NCBI GenBank assembly: GCA_964453155.1
Contig: CAYVQU010000002.1
Span: forward strand, 14,661 to 78,660
Origin: CAYVQU01 sp964453155
GTDB taxonomy: Bacteria; Chloroflexota; Anaerolineae; Anaerolineales; UBA11858
DNA length: 64,000 nucleotides
Direction: 5' to 3'
The notes under the pieces were generated by a model, which saw nothing but the letters and a program-made list of their open reading frames with translations, had not been told where the DNA came from and did no database searches. Positions 8,150 to 15,711 of this stretch are shown here, in pieces (positions within the stretch are counted from its first letter, which is position 1; each line of letters starts with the position of its first letter). The position numbers and the translations under genes are program-made.

Positions 8150-8254
8150 CTCGGCGATAAATCATCGAGCTAACGGCTAAAGGACGGTGAACCGCCCTGT
8201 TATTAGCCCCAGCGGGGCTTGCGCTCTGAGCCTGGGAGTTTACCCCCAGGCGTT
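8150..8254. repeat. Left flanking repeat of the RAYT1 module
   Basis: About 105 bp, nearly the same as 8674-8780 in the same orientation. It carries a series of small hairpins: GGACGGTGAACCGCCC, AGCCCCAGCGGGGCT, and CCTGGGAGTTTACCCCCAGG. This resembles the paired REP/BIME structures recognised by REP-associated transposases. Confidence 0.8.
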
Positions 8255-8265
8255 AGGAGGGAACT

Positions 8266-8700
8266 ATGCCATATTGGCGACTTTTCTATCACATTACTTG
8301 GGGGACGAAGCATCGATTACCACTCATCGAAAATTCTTGGGAAGATGATCTTTATGGTTATTTGTGGGGTAAAACGGATGCTTTAGGTTGCATTCCGCAC
8401 GCGATCATTGGGGTGGTAGATCATGTGCACATTGTTATTTCGATTCCCCCGAAGTTTGCGGTGGCAGAAGTTATTGGGAAACTCAAAGGTGCGAGTTCCC
8501 ACCATGTCAATCAAACGATTTTGGGGGAGAAGAATTTTTATTGGCAAGCAGAATATGGGGTGATGACATTTTCTGAGCGGCACCTTTCAACGGTTGTAGC
8601 ATATGTGCAAAATCAGAAGAAGCACCATGCTGAAGAATGGTTGTGGCCGATATTAGAGAGTCGTTCGATTGGAGCGCCCAGCGATAAATCACCGGGTTAA
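8266..8700 (+). CDS. REP-associated tyrosine transposase (IS200-like Y1), RAYT1
   Basis: 144 residues. The HUH motif is HVHIV in GVVDHVHIVISI and the Y1 helix follows in STVVAYVQNQKKHH. IS200/IS605-type enzymes nick and rejoin single-stranded DNA at hairpins; RAYTs are domesticated relatives that spread REP palindromes. The start ATG at 8266 follows AGGAGG. The gene sits between two directly repeated 105-bp hairpin arrays, and its last residues (GAPSDKSPG) and stop codon are encoded by the right repeat. Only about a third of the protein can be aligned by eye to the second RAYT at 41851, so it is a different subgroup with its own repeats. Confidence 0.85.
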   Translation: MPYWRLFYHITWGTKHRLPLIENSWEDDLYGYLWGKTDALGCIPHAIIGVVDHVHIVISIPPKFAVAEVIGKLKGASSHHVNQTILGEKNFYWQAEYGVMTFSERHLSTVVAYVQNQKKHHAEEWLWPILESRSIGAPSDKSPG

Positions 8701-8780
8701 ACGCTCAAGGACGGTAAACCGCCCTGATTATTAGCCCCAGCGGGGCTTGCGCGCTGAGCCTGGGGGTTTAGCCCCTGGCG
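8674..8780. repeat. Right flanking repeat of the RAYT1 module
   Basis: Direct copy of 8150-8254 with the same hairpins (GGACGGTAAACCGCCC, AGCCCCAGCGGGGCT, CCTGGGGGTTTAGCCCCTGG). It overlaps the 3' ends of both the transposase gene and the convergent gene at 8731-9483 and supplies both stop codons. Confidence 0.8.
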
Positions 8781-9483
8781 AATTAGGCTCATAATCCCAC
8801 CGGAAATTACAATACTCAGCGCCCATCCCAATCGTCTGCGCGCGGCCCCATTTAATTGATTCAGGCATCGCACCCATCAAAATATCATCCAGTTTGCAGA
8901 AAACCGGGGTTAGCTCAGGGGCATTGTACTGTTTGAGAACATCGATATAAAAACAATGATGGATATCGAAAGCCAGAGAATTTTCGTCATTTTGGACAAT
9001 GTCATACTGCCAACCCGGCGCGGGGAAAGCATTGTCCATTGCGAAAAGCGTCAGTTTTCGAAAGATGTCGAAATTCTCAGGAGCGAATTTCATCAACTGG
9101 TTCAGCCGCATATTAAGGGGTGGAAATTGGTAAAACCAGGCTTCAAACAGAGCATCAATCTCAACCAGCGCAGTTTTGACATCTTTACCATCTTCCCGCA
9201 GGATTTGATAGAGCGCTAACCCCGGCAAGATGTTGCCAACCACATGGGAGTTGAAGACTGCCTTATCGAAAACAGGTCGCTGAACCTTTAATTCTCCATA
9301 GCGCTGCTCGACGCGGGTCATGAAAATCGCGGCATTAAGTTCACCCATTTTCTCAGTCAGGATCCGCTGCCAGATTTTGGCGTTGGGCATGCGGGGCGTG
9401 GCAAATCGTTTTTTAGCAATGAGGGTGCCACCGACTGCACCGATTGCAAGACCAAGCAAGAATTTTGCGACGTTTTTGAGCAT
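8731..9483 (-). CDS. L-2-amino-thiazoline-4-carboxylic acid hydrolase-like protein
   Basis: 250 residues. After an N-terminal hydrophobic segment (residues 5-22) comes a helical domain, ending in the FDIHHCFYIDVLKQY and CKLDDILM...GAEYCNFRWDYEP region that resembles the ATC hydrolase family, with conserved cysteines and a closing CxFRW. Members hydrolyse a cysteine precursor; many are uncharacterised. AGGAG precedes the ATG. The last 16 or so residues (SPGAKPPGSARKPRWG) come from the RAYT1 right repeat, so the native C-terminus was probably replaced. Family call from pattern memory only. Confidence 0.6.
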   Translation of the reverse strand: MLKNVAKFLLGLAIGAVGGTLIAKKRFATPRMPNAKIWQRILTEKMGELNAAIFMTRVEQRYGELKVQRPVFDKAVFNSHVVGNILPGLALYQILREDGKDVKTALVEIDALFEAWFYQFPPLNMRLNQLMKFAPENFDIFRKLTLFAMDNAFPAPGWQYDIVQNDENSLAFDIHHCFYIDVLKQYNAPELTPVFCKLDDILMGAMPESIKWGRAQTIGMGAEYCNFRWDYEPNSPGAKPPGSARKPRWG

Positions 9484-9541
9484 AGTTTCTCCTACAGAGA
9501 GGATAATGAGTTATTGGGTATAGAGTGACTGGGGCAATTCC

Positions 9542-10345
9542 CTAATCACCTACTTTCGGTTTCCTGCCAACATAAATCCCATAGCCCATAAAATTGAGAT
9601 ATTTCCCTGGATTACTCCCAACATATTTGAGCATGGCGCGCGTTTCCCGATCAGCAAACAGCGTTTTAAAGGTCCGTCCTAGTATGCGTAGATAGGTACG
9701 TTTGTTTAAGAGCGCACTCTGATTTTTCGCTTCGGTTCGCATTCCCATCGCATGGTCCTCGGCAACCAGATCAACCAACCCGGCCTCCGTCATGAGATTC
9801 TGCCATAACTCGGAGGGCAGGAATTCTTGCCCGGTGAGGTCAACAATGGTTTGGCGCGCCGCTACTTCGGGGTCATTGACCCAGATTGCTTCTGTCAGCC
9901 CCACATACCCGCCTGATTTGATGACCCGGACATATTCGCTCATGGCCTTCGGTTTATCTGGCACGAATACATTGACGCTCTCACTCATCACTGCGTCAAA
10001 TTGATCGGCATCAAAGGGTAGGTCCATCGCATCACCCAACCGAAACTCGACCTGGTCACCCATGTCTTTCTCAGTAGCCCAATTTTGGGCGCTGGCTACC
10101 ATACTGGGAAGCAGATCCACGCCAACAACGCGGCACCCATACTTCTCGGCGATATACAAACTTGATAGCCCCGAGCCGGAGCCGACATACAGAAGGATTT
10201 TCCCTGGTTGAAGTTGACATAATTCAGCTAATTTATGGGTCGCGTGGGCCCCGCCGATGTGCTTGGTATGGCCGATCTTAGCCTGCATATCGAAGTATTG
10301 GGGCAGGCCGTGGTCGGCGGCGCGGGATGAAGTTTTTTCAGACAT
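9542..10345 (-). CDS. Class I SAM-dependent methyltransferase (UbiE-like)
   Basis: 267 residues. Motif I VGSGSGLSS lies near residues 54-62, the acidic partner in VVGVDLL follows, and RLGDAMDLPFDADQFDAVMS is motif II/post-II as in UbiE/COQ5-type enzymes. The C-terminal part (helices with a final GYGIYVGRKPK) is unlike simple UbiE proteins and is not assigned. Substrate unknown. Next to an ICMT-like membrane methyltransferase on the same strand, with a repeat between them. Confidence 0.8.
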   Translation of the reverse strand: MSEKTSSRAADHGLPQYFDMQAKIGHTKHIGGAHATHKLAELCQLQPGKILLYVGSGSGLSSLYIAEKYGCRVVGVDLLPSMVASAQNWATEKDMGDQVEFRLGDAMDLPFDADQFDAVMSESVNVFVPDKPKAMSEYVRVIKSGGYVGLTEAIWVNDPEVAARQTIVDLTGQEFLPSELWQNLMTEAGLVDLVAEDHAMGMRTEAKNQSALLNKRTYLRILGRTFKTLFADRETRAMLKYVGSNPGKYLNFMGYGIYVGRKPKVGD

Positions 10346-10374
10346 AACTCGCTTCCTTCAATTTTTGGAAAGTA

Positions 10375-10446
10375 AACCACGAATTACGCTAATCCCCGTT
10401 AATTTCTTACAAAGATTGGCGAAAATTCGCGCAATTAGCGGTTTTA
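10375..10446. repeat. Inverted repeat of the CGCTAAT/ATTAGCG family
   Basis: CACGAATTACGCTAAT on the left pairs imperfectly with GCGCAATTAGCGG on the right, with GTTAATTT and AAATTCGC segments inside. It lies between two minus-strand methyltransferase genes. Related to 2673-2909. Confidence 0.55.
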
Positions 10447-10466
10447 AATCCGCTTTTCTAGAATTA

Positions 10467-11177
10467 TTACCAGATGAACGGCAGCAATCGATAGCGCGTC
10501 TTCTGTGTAAATTCCTGATACCCCTCCAACTCAACCTGGAGGGTTTTATCTTCCAGCGCGGTACGGATGATGAGAGCGATGAGGGTGAGCGCGACGGGGA
10601 TGTAGGCCCAGAGAGCTCCAAGGATCAGGGGTATGGCGGCGAAGAACAACGCGGCCCCAGAATATCCTGGATGGCGGACGATTTTGTAGGGACCGGTATC
10701 GCAGACGGTGTGGCCACGATCGGTCTGGATGCGGACGACGGCGGAAAAGAAGCGGTTTTCGATCAAAGCCCAGGTGCCGAAGGCAAATCCGAGCAGGCCA
10801 ACAGCTAATGCAATCCAGGGGATTGCCGGGACAATCGAAGCTGACCAGCCAAAGCGATAATCCAACCCGGCGACGATCAAAATGGCAATATTGCCATACA
10901 CCCCGACAATGGCGCTGAGCGCCCGATCCCAGGATTTGACACCCGCCGCCGCGCGAAAGTTGCCGCGCTCCTGGGCTAAGTCAGGATTTAGTTTAAACAT
11001 GGCCACGCGGCTGACAATCGTCAAAACAACGGTGACGGCAGAATATACCCAACCCAGGGGCCATTTGATTGTGCCAGCGGTGACGAAAAGAATAATGGGA
11101 TTGAGTAAGAGATAGATGCCAAAGGCGATGAGGGCTTTGACGGGGAATTCTTTTTGGGGTGGTGTGGTGGTGGACAT
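10467..11177 (-). CDS. Isoprenylcysteine carboxyl methyltransferase-like membrane protein
   Basis: 236 residues with about five hydrophobic helices. GPYKIVRHPGYSG and the C-terminal EDKTLQVELEGYQEF...RYRLLPFIW form the SAM-binding signature of the ICMT/PEMT membrane methyltransferase superfamily. Bacterial members rarely have a known substrate; lipids or isoprenoid-linked molecules are plausible. A GAGGCTCC spacer precedes the ATG at 11177. A second, divergent family member lies at 20388-20996. Confidence 0.8.
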   Translation of the reverse strand: MSTTTPPQKEFPVKALIAFGIYLLLNPIILFVTAGTIKWPLGWVYSAVTVVLTIVSRVAMFKLNPDLAQERGNFRAAAGVKSWDRALSAIVGVYGNIAILIVAGLDYRFGWSASIVPAIPWIALAVGLLGFAFGTWALIENRFFSAVVRIQTDRGHTVCDTGPYKIVRHPGYSGAALFFAAIPLILGALWAYIPVALTLIALIIRTALEDKTLQVELEGYQEFTQKTRYRLLPFIW

Positions 11178-11184
11178 GGAGCCT

Positions 11185-11293
11185 CCGAAGATAAAAGATT
11201 AGGGGAGAAGGATTGGGGGAAAGAGTCATGCAACCCTATGCCCTAACACTTCATACCTTATCCTTTATAAATCTACCCCCAGCCCACAATACC
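11185..11293. repeat. Degenerate G-rich/C-rich hairpin repeat
   Basis: AGATTAGGGGAGAAGG and GGGGGAAAG on the left face CCCTATGCCCTAAC, CTACCCCCAGCCC and ACCCTAATA on the right. Similar AGGG/CCCT hairpins occur at 14226-14318 and 20998-21066. Confidence 0.4.
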
Positions 11294-12475
11294 CTAATAA
11301 TATTCGTGTAAATAGGGCAATTTCTGGGGGAACATGGTCCGCAGGACTGCTTGTATCTCGAGAGATGGATCACCCCATCCCAAGAAGCAGAAATCTCCCG
11401 GATCGTTGGTACCATAAATTAGAGCGGATAAGCCTTGAATAGTGAGGGTGCAGTCGGCACTGGGGGCTGGGGAGACCTCCAGGGTACCGGAATCTCCCCT
11501 AAATTTCCAGATGCAGTTGTTCCAAGGGCAATCCGAGTCCACGATTTGGGCTGAGAACGTGCCGGGTTCGCACGGCATCCCATTTAATCCCTTAACATCC
11601 AAAACCCGGCCCATGGGGGCCACAAAGACGGGCTCCAACTCAGGACGGAGATCAGCCAGCCAGGTGCCAGGGCGCTCGTAGGCCGGGAGCCACATTTCGA
11701 CTCGGTTAGCTTGATCGACGTGGCGGGCGATCCAATCGAGCATGAGATATTTGGCCGCGCTGGTCCGATAATAAAATCGAGGCGCTCGAAGTGTAAACCG
11801 CATAATCTCACCGCCGGTGAGTGAATAGACCATCAGCCCCACCAACTCGCCATCCACAATGGCTTTCAAGACCCAGCTCCGGTTACTCTGCGCACCTTCC
11901 TTTTGCGACTCTTCGAAATTGGCCATACCATGAATGCCGGGCTGCATGGCGAGAACATAATCGCGGTACTCATCGTAAACATCGCCTACCAGCGCCAGTT
12001 CGCATTCTCCGGGGAGATCCATTTTGAAAATTGGCTGCAAATCCTGGGGATCGAAAATAGCCTGTCGAGTTTGGGGGAAAGTCACGTAGCCGAGGCGCTC
12101 GTAAAATGAGCCCCGGAATGGGTAGAGGCTGGAGACTACCCGGCCTTCGTTGACCTGTTGCTCATAGGCGTGGCGCATGAGTTGGCGCACGTAGCCCTTG
12201 CGACGAGCTTTGGGGTGGGTGGCGATACTCGCAAAGCCCCCCATCCTGAGGATTACCCCGCGCACATTCTGCGTGAGGGTCGGGCAGCCAACGACCGCGA
12301 CGGCTTCAACGCCTTCAAATAGGGCGTAATAAGTCGGCCCTTTGCGCGTTTTCAGCCGCGTTTCCCACTCGGCTTTATCCGAGAAGGGTGGGTTGGCCGT
12401 ATAGGCGTAGTTATCGAGCCAGTAGGTGATATCGAGAAGTTCTTGATCTTGGATTTGGCGGATGGTGGTGGACAT
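11294..12475 (-). CDS. Eis-like GNAT N-acetyltransferase
   Basis: 393 residues: an N-terminal GNAT domain, a second degenerate GNAT domain and a C-terminal SCP2-like domain, the layout of Eis proteins. ASIATHPKARRKGYVRQLM (about residues 82-100) is the acetyl-CoA loop, and LYPFRGSFYERLGYV is the Eis signature region. Eis enzymes acetylate amines, including aminoglycosides and lysines. The ATG at 12475 is chosen because the 20 extra in-frame residues upstream are repeat-derived (SKFFTNHPTNKPT). Substrate unknown here. Confidence 0.8.
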   Translation of the reverse strand: MSTTIRQIQDQELLDITYWLDNYAYTANPPFSDKAEWETRLKTRKGPTYYALFEGVEAVAVVGCPTLTQNVRGVILRMGGFASIATHPKARRKGYVRQLMRHAYEQQVNEGRVVSSLYPFRGSFYERLGYVTFPQTRQAIFDPQDLQPIFKMDLPGECELALVGDVYDEYRDYVLAMQPGIHGMANFEESQKEGAQSNRSWVLKAIVDGELVGLMVYSLTGGEIMRFTLRAPRFYYRTSAAKYLMLDWIARHVDQANRVEMWLPAYERPGTWLADLRPELEPVFVAPMGRVLDVKGLNGMPCEPGTFSAQIVDSDCPWNNCIWKFRGDSGTLEVSPAPSADCTLTIQGLSALIYGTNDPGDFCFLGWGDPSLEIQAVLRTMFPQKLPYLHEYY

Positions 12476-12479
12476 GGCA

Positions 12480-12505
12480 GTTGGTTTGTTAGTTGGATGG
12501 TTGGT
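12480..12505. repeat. Single arm related to the GGTTTGTT repeat
   Basis: GTTGGTTTGTTAGTTGGATG directly upstream of the Eis-like start codon; similar to the arms at 6483-6556. The next 9-bp repeat begins 15 bases further on. Confidence 0.4.
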
Positions 12506-12520
12506 GAAAAATTTTGAGCT

Positions 12521-12600
12521 GTCTGATTGGTTCAAAGAGTCTTACTGGTCGGACATTTCAAACCAATCAGACCTTTTGGAACCTTTTGACCAATTGGACT
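12521..12600. repeat. Hairpin repeat with 9-bp periodic arms (GTCYRANNN family), copy 2
   Basis: In-phase units GTCTGATTG (12521), GTTCAAAGA, GTCTTACTG, GTCGGACAT. The right arm is the reverse complement of GTCCAATTG, GTCAAAAGG, TTCCAAAAG, GTCTGATTG. The right arm abuts the stop codon (12599-12601) of the sulfotransferase-like gene. Confidence 0.75.
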
Positions 12601-13192
12601 ACTTCCGTTGGCGGTAAAGATCAGGATCAACCACCGCTTGCATTTGCTCGATATCCAACTCTCCACCCAAAAATTCGTTGATTTTATGGACGTAGGGAGT
12701 GGGGTCAGCGAGCATAGCATTGTAATCGACATCGATATATTGTAGGTTGGATTGGCTGTCCATCCAGGCCTTGACTTGCTTGACATGCTTGGCAAACAGG
12801 TCGGCCATGGTGGCGTCGTCGACTTTAGAATCTTCACCGCGATTTGCGAGCATCTTGGCCTGGGAGGCTAATACTTCTTCGATTTTGCGGCGCATGAAGA
12901 GGACGCGGTACTCATAGTTATTGGGGAGGGAGGTTAGCAGCGCGCCGATCACTTTGACGGCTTTGCCTTCAGCATCGGGAAGCCAGGCGACATCGCCTTC
13001 TTTGAGCTTTTTGGCGCGCTCGAATTCATAATAACCCTTGGGGTTGTCGCTATCCGCGGTGCGGATATGGTCGGTGAGAGGGGGAATTCCACCCGCTTCG
13101 AGCATCGTCATCGTCATCGAGGTCCCCGAGCGCGGCAGTCCCGAGACGATGGTGATGGGTGTTTTTTTCTTGCGTTTGAATAGTTTTAGCAT
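12599..13192 (-). CDS. Sulfotransferase-like P-loop protein
   Basis: 197 residues. VSGLPRSGTSM near residues 16-26 is the 5'-phosphosulfate-binding loop of sulfotransferases (a P-loop variant with GLPRSGTS). The later FMRRKIEEVLASQAKML stretch matches the 3'-phosphate-binding region with its catalytic-side Arg/Ser. It is short for the family, so it may be a minimal cytoplasmic enzyme. Its place in a minus-strand set just after an ABC exporter suggests, weakly, that it modifies a transported product. Confidence 0.7.
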   Translation of the reverse strand: MLKLFKRKKKTPITIVSGLPRSGTSMTMTMLEAGGIPPLTDHIRTADSDNPKGYYEFERAKKLKEGDVAWLPDAEGKAVKVIGALLTSLPNNYEYRVLFMRRKIEEVLASQAKMLANRGEDSKVDDATMADLFAKHVKQVKAWMDSQSNLQYIDVDYNAMLADPTPYVHKINEFLGGELDIEQMQAVVDPDLYRQRK

Positions 13193-13205
13193 GTTAAGTC
13201 CTTGA

Positions 13206-13290
13206 AGTAGAACACGGATGACGCGGATCTATTTATTTAATTTATATCCATGCGAATCCGAAAAATTCGCGTCATCCGCGTTCTATTTAT
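13206..13290. repeat. Inverted repeat (ACGGATGACGCGGAT family)
   Basis: CACGGATGACGCGGAT pairs with ATTCGCGTCATCCGCG. It lies between the sulfotransferase-like gene and the ABC ATPase gene. The remaining bases to 13360 are unremarkable apart from GACCGCGG/CTGCGGCCGG near 13305. Confidence 0.6.
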
Positions 13291-13360
13291 GAAATGAAAA
13301 ACCGACCGCGGATGGTGCTGCGGCCGGTTTGAATTATAGTCGAAAAACAGGTGTTTGGCT

Positions 13361-14212
13361 TTAAGCGCCGTTGGTCTCAACTAGGAAATTTTTGACGGCT
13401 TTGAGGCCTTTCTTGGGCAATTCCATTTCGGCAAGAGCCCCATCGTGATCGCCTTCGACGATGCGGCGGCCGAGACCGGAGTGACGCCACATTTTGAGAT
13501 CCTCCTCGACCGGAGAGCCGATCACATCTTCACGGGCAATCTTGCCATCGGCCATGACGACGATGCGGTTGGTCTGCCGGGCGACAGTGTGGTCGTGGGT
13601 GACGACGATGAAAGTGGTTCCCTGACTGGCATTGAGATCGTGGAGTAGGGTCATCAGGGCGCGCCCAGATTCGGAGTCCAGAGCACCGGTGGGTTCATCA
13701 GCGAGAACCAAGGCCGGATTATTGGCTAACGCCCGGGCTACCGCGACCCGTTGGCGCTGTCCGCCGGAGAGTTGGTTGGGTAGGTGGGTCATCCGATCAC
13801 CCAATCCGACAAGTTCCAATAGCTCTTTCGAACGTTTCTTGCGGGCCAGAAGCCCAACTTGGCCCATCATCGGCACTTCAACGTTTTCACGCGCCGTCAG
13901 GGTCGGGATCAGGTTATGGAGTTGAAACACAAACCCTACTTTTTTAGCCCGAAAGACATCTTTATTCTTGATTTTAGCGAGGTCTTCGCCTTCAATAAGA
14001 ACCTGGCCGTTGGTAGGTTCATCCAGGGCACCGATCATATTGAGCAATGTGCTTTTTCCGCTACCGCTGGGTCCCATTACAGAGACCAGTTCACCCTGCT
14101 CAATCTTAAGGTCAACCCCATCCAAAGCCCGGATTTCTTCACCATCGCCATAGATGCGGGTGAGGTCGCGGGTTTCGATGAGGGGAGTGGGAGTGCTTAT
14201 ATTTTGGGTCAT
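13361..14212 (-). CDS. ABC transporter ATP-binding protein (MacB/LolD type)
   Basis: 283 residues. Walker A GPSGSGKST at residues 47-55, signature LSGGQRQRVAVARAL, Walker B LVLADEPTGALDSESG and the switch His in VVTHDH are all intact. DLTRIYGDGEEIRALDGVDL is typical of the MacB/LolD class. It is the cytoplasmic ATPase of an exporter whose periplasmic adaptor (14315) and FtsX-type permease (15712) are encoded upstream. The ATG at 14212 is preferred over the in-frame TTG at 14218. A C-terminal extension of about 50 residues past the usual end is present. Confidence 0.93.
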   Translation of the reverse strand: MTQNISTPTPLIETRDLTRIYGDGEEIRALDGVDLKIEQGELVSVMGPSGSGKSTLLNMIGALDEPTNGQVLIEGEDLAKIKNKDVFRAKKVGFVFQLHNLIPTLTARENVEVPMMGQVGLLARKKRSKELLELVGLGDRMTHLPNQLSGGQRQRVAVARALANNPALVLADEPTGALDSESGRALMTLLHDLNASQGTTFIVVTHDHTVARQTNRIVVMADGKIAREDVIGSPVEEDLKMWRHSGLGRRIVEGDHDGALAEMELPKKGLKAVKNFLVETNGA

Positions 14213-14225
14213 AGGCAAGTTCCAG

Positions 14226-14318
14226 GGAAAATAGGGACTAGGGGGCCGAGGTGAGGGGGGTGGGCAAGCTCCATAATTGCGGAGCCCTAACCCTTCACCC
14301 TTATCCCCTGCCCTTTAT
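14226..14318. repeat. Degenerate G-rich/C-rich hairpin repeat
   Basis: GGGACTAGGGGGCCGAGG faces CCCTAACCCTTCACCC and ATCCCCTGCCC; a tight inner hairpin GCTCC/GGAGC sits at the centre. Between the ATPase and adaptor genes. Related to 11185-11293 and 20998-21066. Confidence 0.5.
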
Positions 14319-15658
14319 TCCAATTCAACATCCACAAAGGCCGTCATCCCCCAACGTAACTCTGCCGGGACTTCGTCCAGTTCGACGACGACGGTGTAGT
14401 TGACGCCGGAGCCTTCGGTGGCCTTGGGCGCAATGCTGGTGATGGTGCCATCAATGACGGCATCCGGCAAGGCATCGAAGGTCACAATGACCCGGTCCTG
14501 AACCGCCACTTGGGCCACATCAATCTCACCCAGGTCCGTGGTCTCGACGTGCAGGTGTCCGAGATCGGCCAGGAGCAGGACGGGTTGACCGGGCGAAACG
14601 AATTCACTCTCATTGATGTTGAGTTCACCAATCGTCCCGCTGAAGGAAGCTACCAGTTCCAGGTCCGCCAGCGCCGCTTCGGCTGCCGCCAGTTGGGCCT
14701 TGGCATTCTCGATCCGGGCCTCCGCAATCGCCACATCATCGGGGTCCGGCCCCTGAGTGTACATCTCGTGGTCGGCCTGGGCATCGGCAATCAAAGCTTC
14801 CAAGACGGCAATGTCTCCGGGTTCAGGCCCCTGTTGGACTCGATCCCACTCGCGCTGGGCTTGGGCCAGTTGGGCCTGCGCCAGCAGCAGCTTGCCTTCT
14901 TCCGCATCAATGTCCACCTGCCGCCCCGTCCCCTGCAGGTTGTTCAAGCGGCGGACCGCATCTTCGTAGGCTTTCTCCGCCGTGGCTTTCTTGGCCAGGA
15001 AGTGGGCCCGCGTCAGGTTCGTCTCCGCTTTCTTCTCATGTTCTTCGAAGTCTTCGGTCGCTTTCTCCAGCGCATCTTCTGCCAAAATCACCTGGGCCTG
15101 GGCCGCATCAATGTCATACTGATTGGCCGTCGTCTGTTGGTAGCGGAAGTTCCGGTCGTAGGTGTCGATGGCCTTGTTGGCATCCGCAATCGCCTTCAGG
15201 GCCGCCGCTGCTTGCAAATCGAAGGCCAGCAGTTCTTCCAGTTGGACGGCGTAGTCTTCTTTGGCCTGCAGGGCTTGGGCCGCCAGAAGATCGGTGTTGT
15301 CATATAGTTGATCCAGGGCGTATTCGGCGTTGGCCAGTTCGAACTTGGCCGCTGAGACCGCCGCCTGCTGCTGTTCGGTCCCTTCCAGGCGCACCAGGAC
15401 GTCGCCTTCACTTACTACATCCCCCTTCTCGACCAATACTTCCTGCACCACTCCGCCGGTCTTGACCGACAGGTAGGCGCGCTGTTCGGGCACTACTTCG
15501 CCGGTAGCACTCACGATCGGCACAAATTCTTCAAAGACCGTCACTGCCTCGGCTTCTGCCGCTTCATCGCCACCAGGCGTAGGCAGTTCGCAGCTGGTGA
15601 GGGCAAAAGCCAGACTCAGGGCCAAAATTGCTAATATGGTTACTTTGCTTGTTTTCAT
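14315..15658 (-). CDS. Membrane fusion (HlyD-like) lipoprotein of the ABC exporter
   Basis: 447 residues. The start MKTSKVTILAILALSLAFAL is followed by the lipobox LTSC, so it is a lipoprotein. The barrel-sandwich start VSVKTGG...VSEGDVLVRLEG precedes a long alpha-helical region rich in Ala, Gln and Glu (about residues 100-330), the coiled-coil hairpin, and then FSGTIGELNINESEFVSPGQPV returns to the lipoyl/beta domain. It links the FtsX-type permease to the export path. In a Gram-positive-like or monoderm Chloroflexota cell it would stand on the outer face of the membrane. AGGAG lies upstream of the ATG. It is 53 bases after the permease gene. Confidence 0.9.
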   Translation of the reverse strand: MKTSKVTILAILALSLAFALTSCELPTPGGDEAAEAEAVTVFEEFVPIVSATGEVVPEQRAYLSVKTGGVVQEVLVEKGDVVSEGDVLVRLEGTEQQQAAVSAAKFELANAEYALDQLYDNTDLLAAQALQAKEDYAVQLEELLAFDLQAAAALKAIADANKAIDTYDRNFRYQQTTANQYDIDAAQAQVILAEDALEKATEDFEEHEKKAETNLTRAHFLAKKATAEKAYEDAVRRLNNLQGTGRQVDIDAEEGKLLLAQAQLAQAQREWDRVQQGPEPGDIAVLEALIADAQADHEMYTQGPDPDDVAIAEARIENAKAQLAAAEAALADLELVASFSGTIGELNINESEFVSPGQPVLLLADLGHLHVETTDLGEIDVAQVAVQDRVIVTFDALPDAVIDGTITSIAPKATEGSGVNYTVVVELDEVPAELRWGMTAFVDVELE

Positions 15659-15711
15659 AGTTATCTCCTAAAAAACGCTAAAATGTTCAACGTTCGAACT
15701 TTCCAACGCTG

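Noticed and set aside
14510..15307. 265-codon frame opposite the HlyD-like gene
   Set aside because: Shadow of a repetitive, GC-rich coiled-coil coding region; no domain or ribosome-binding site.
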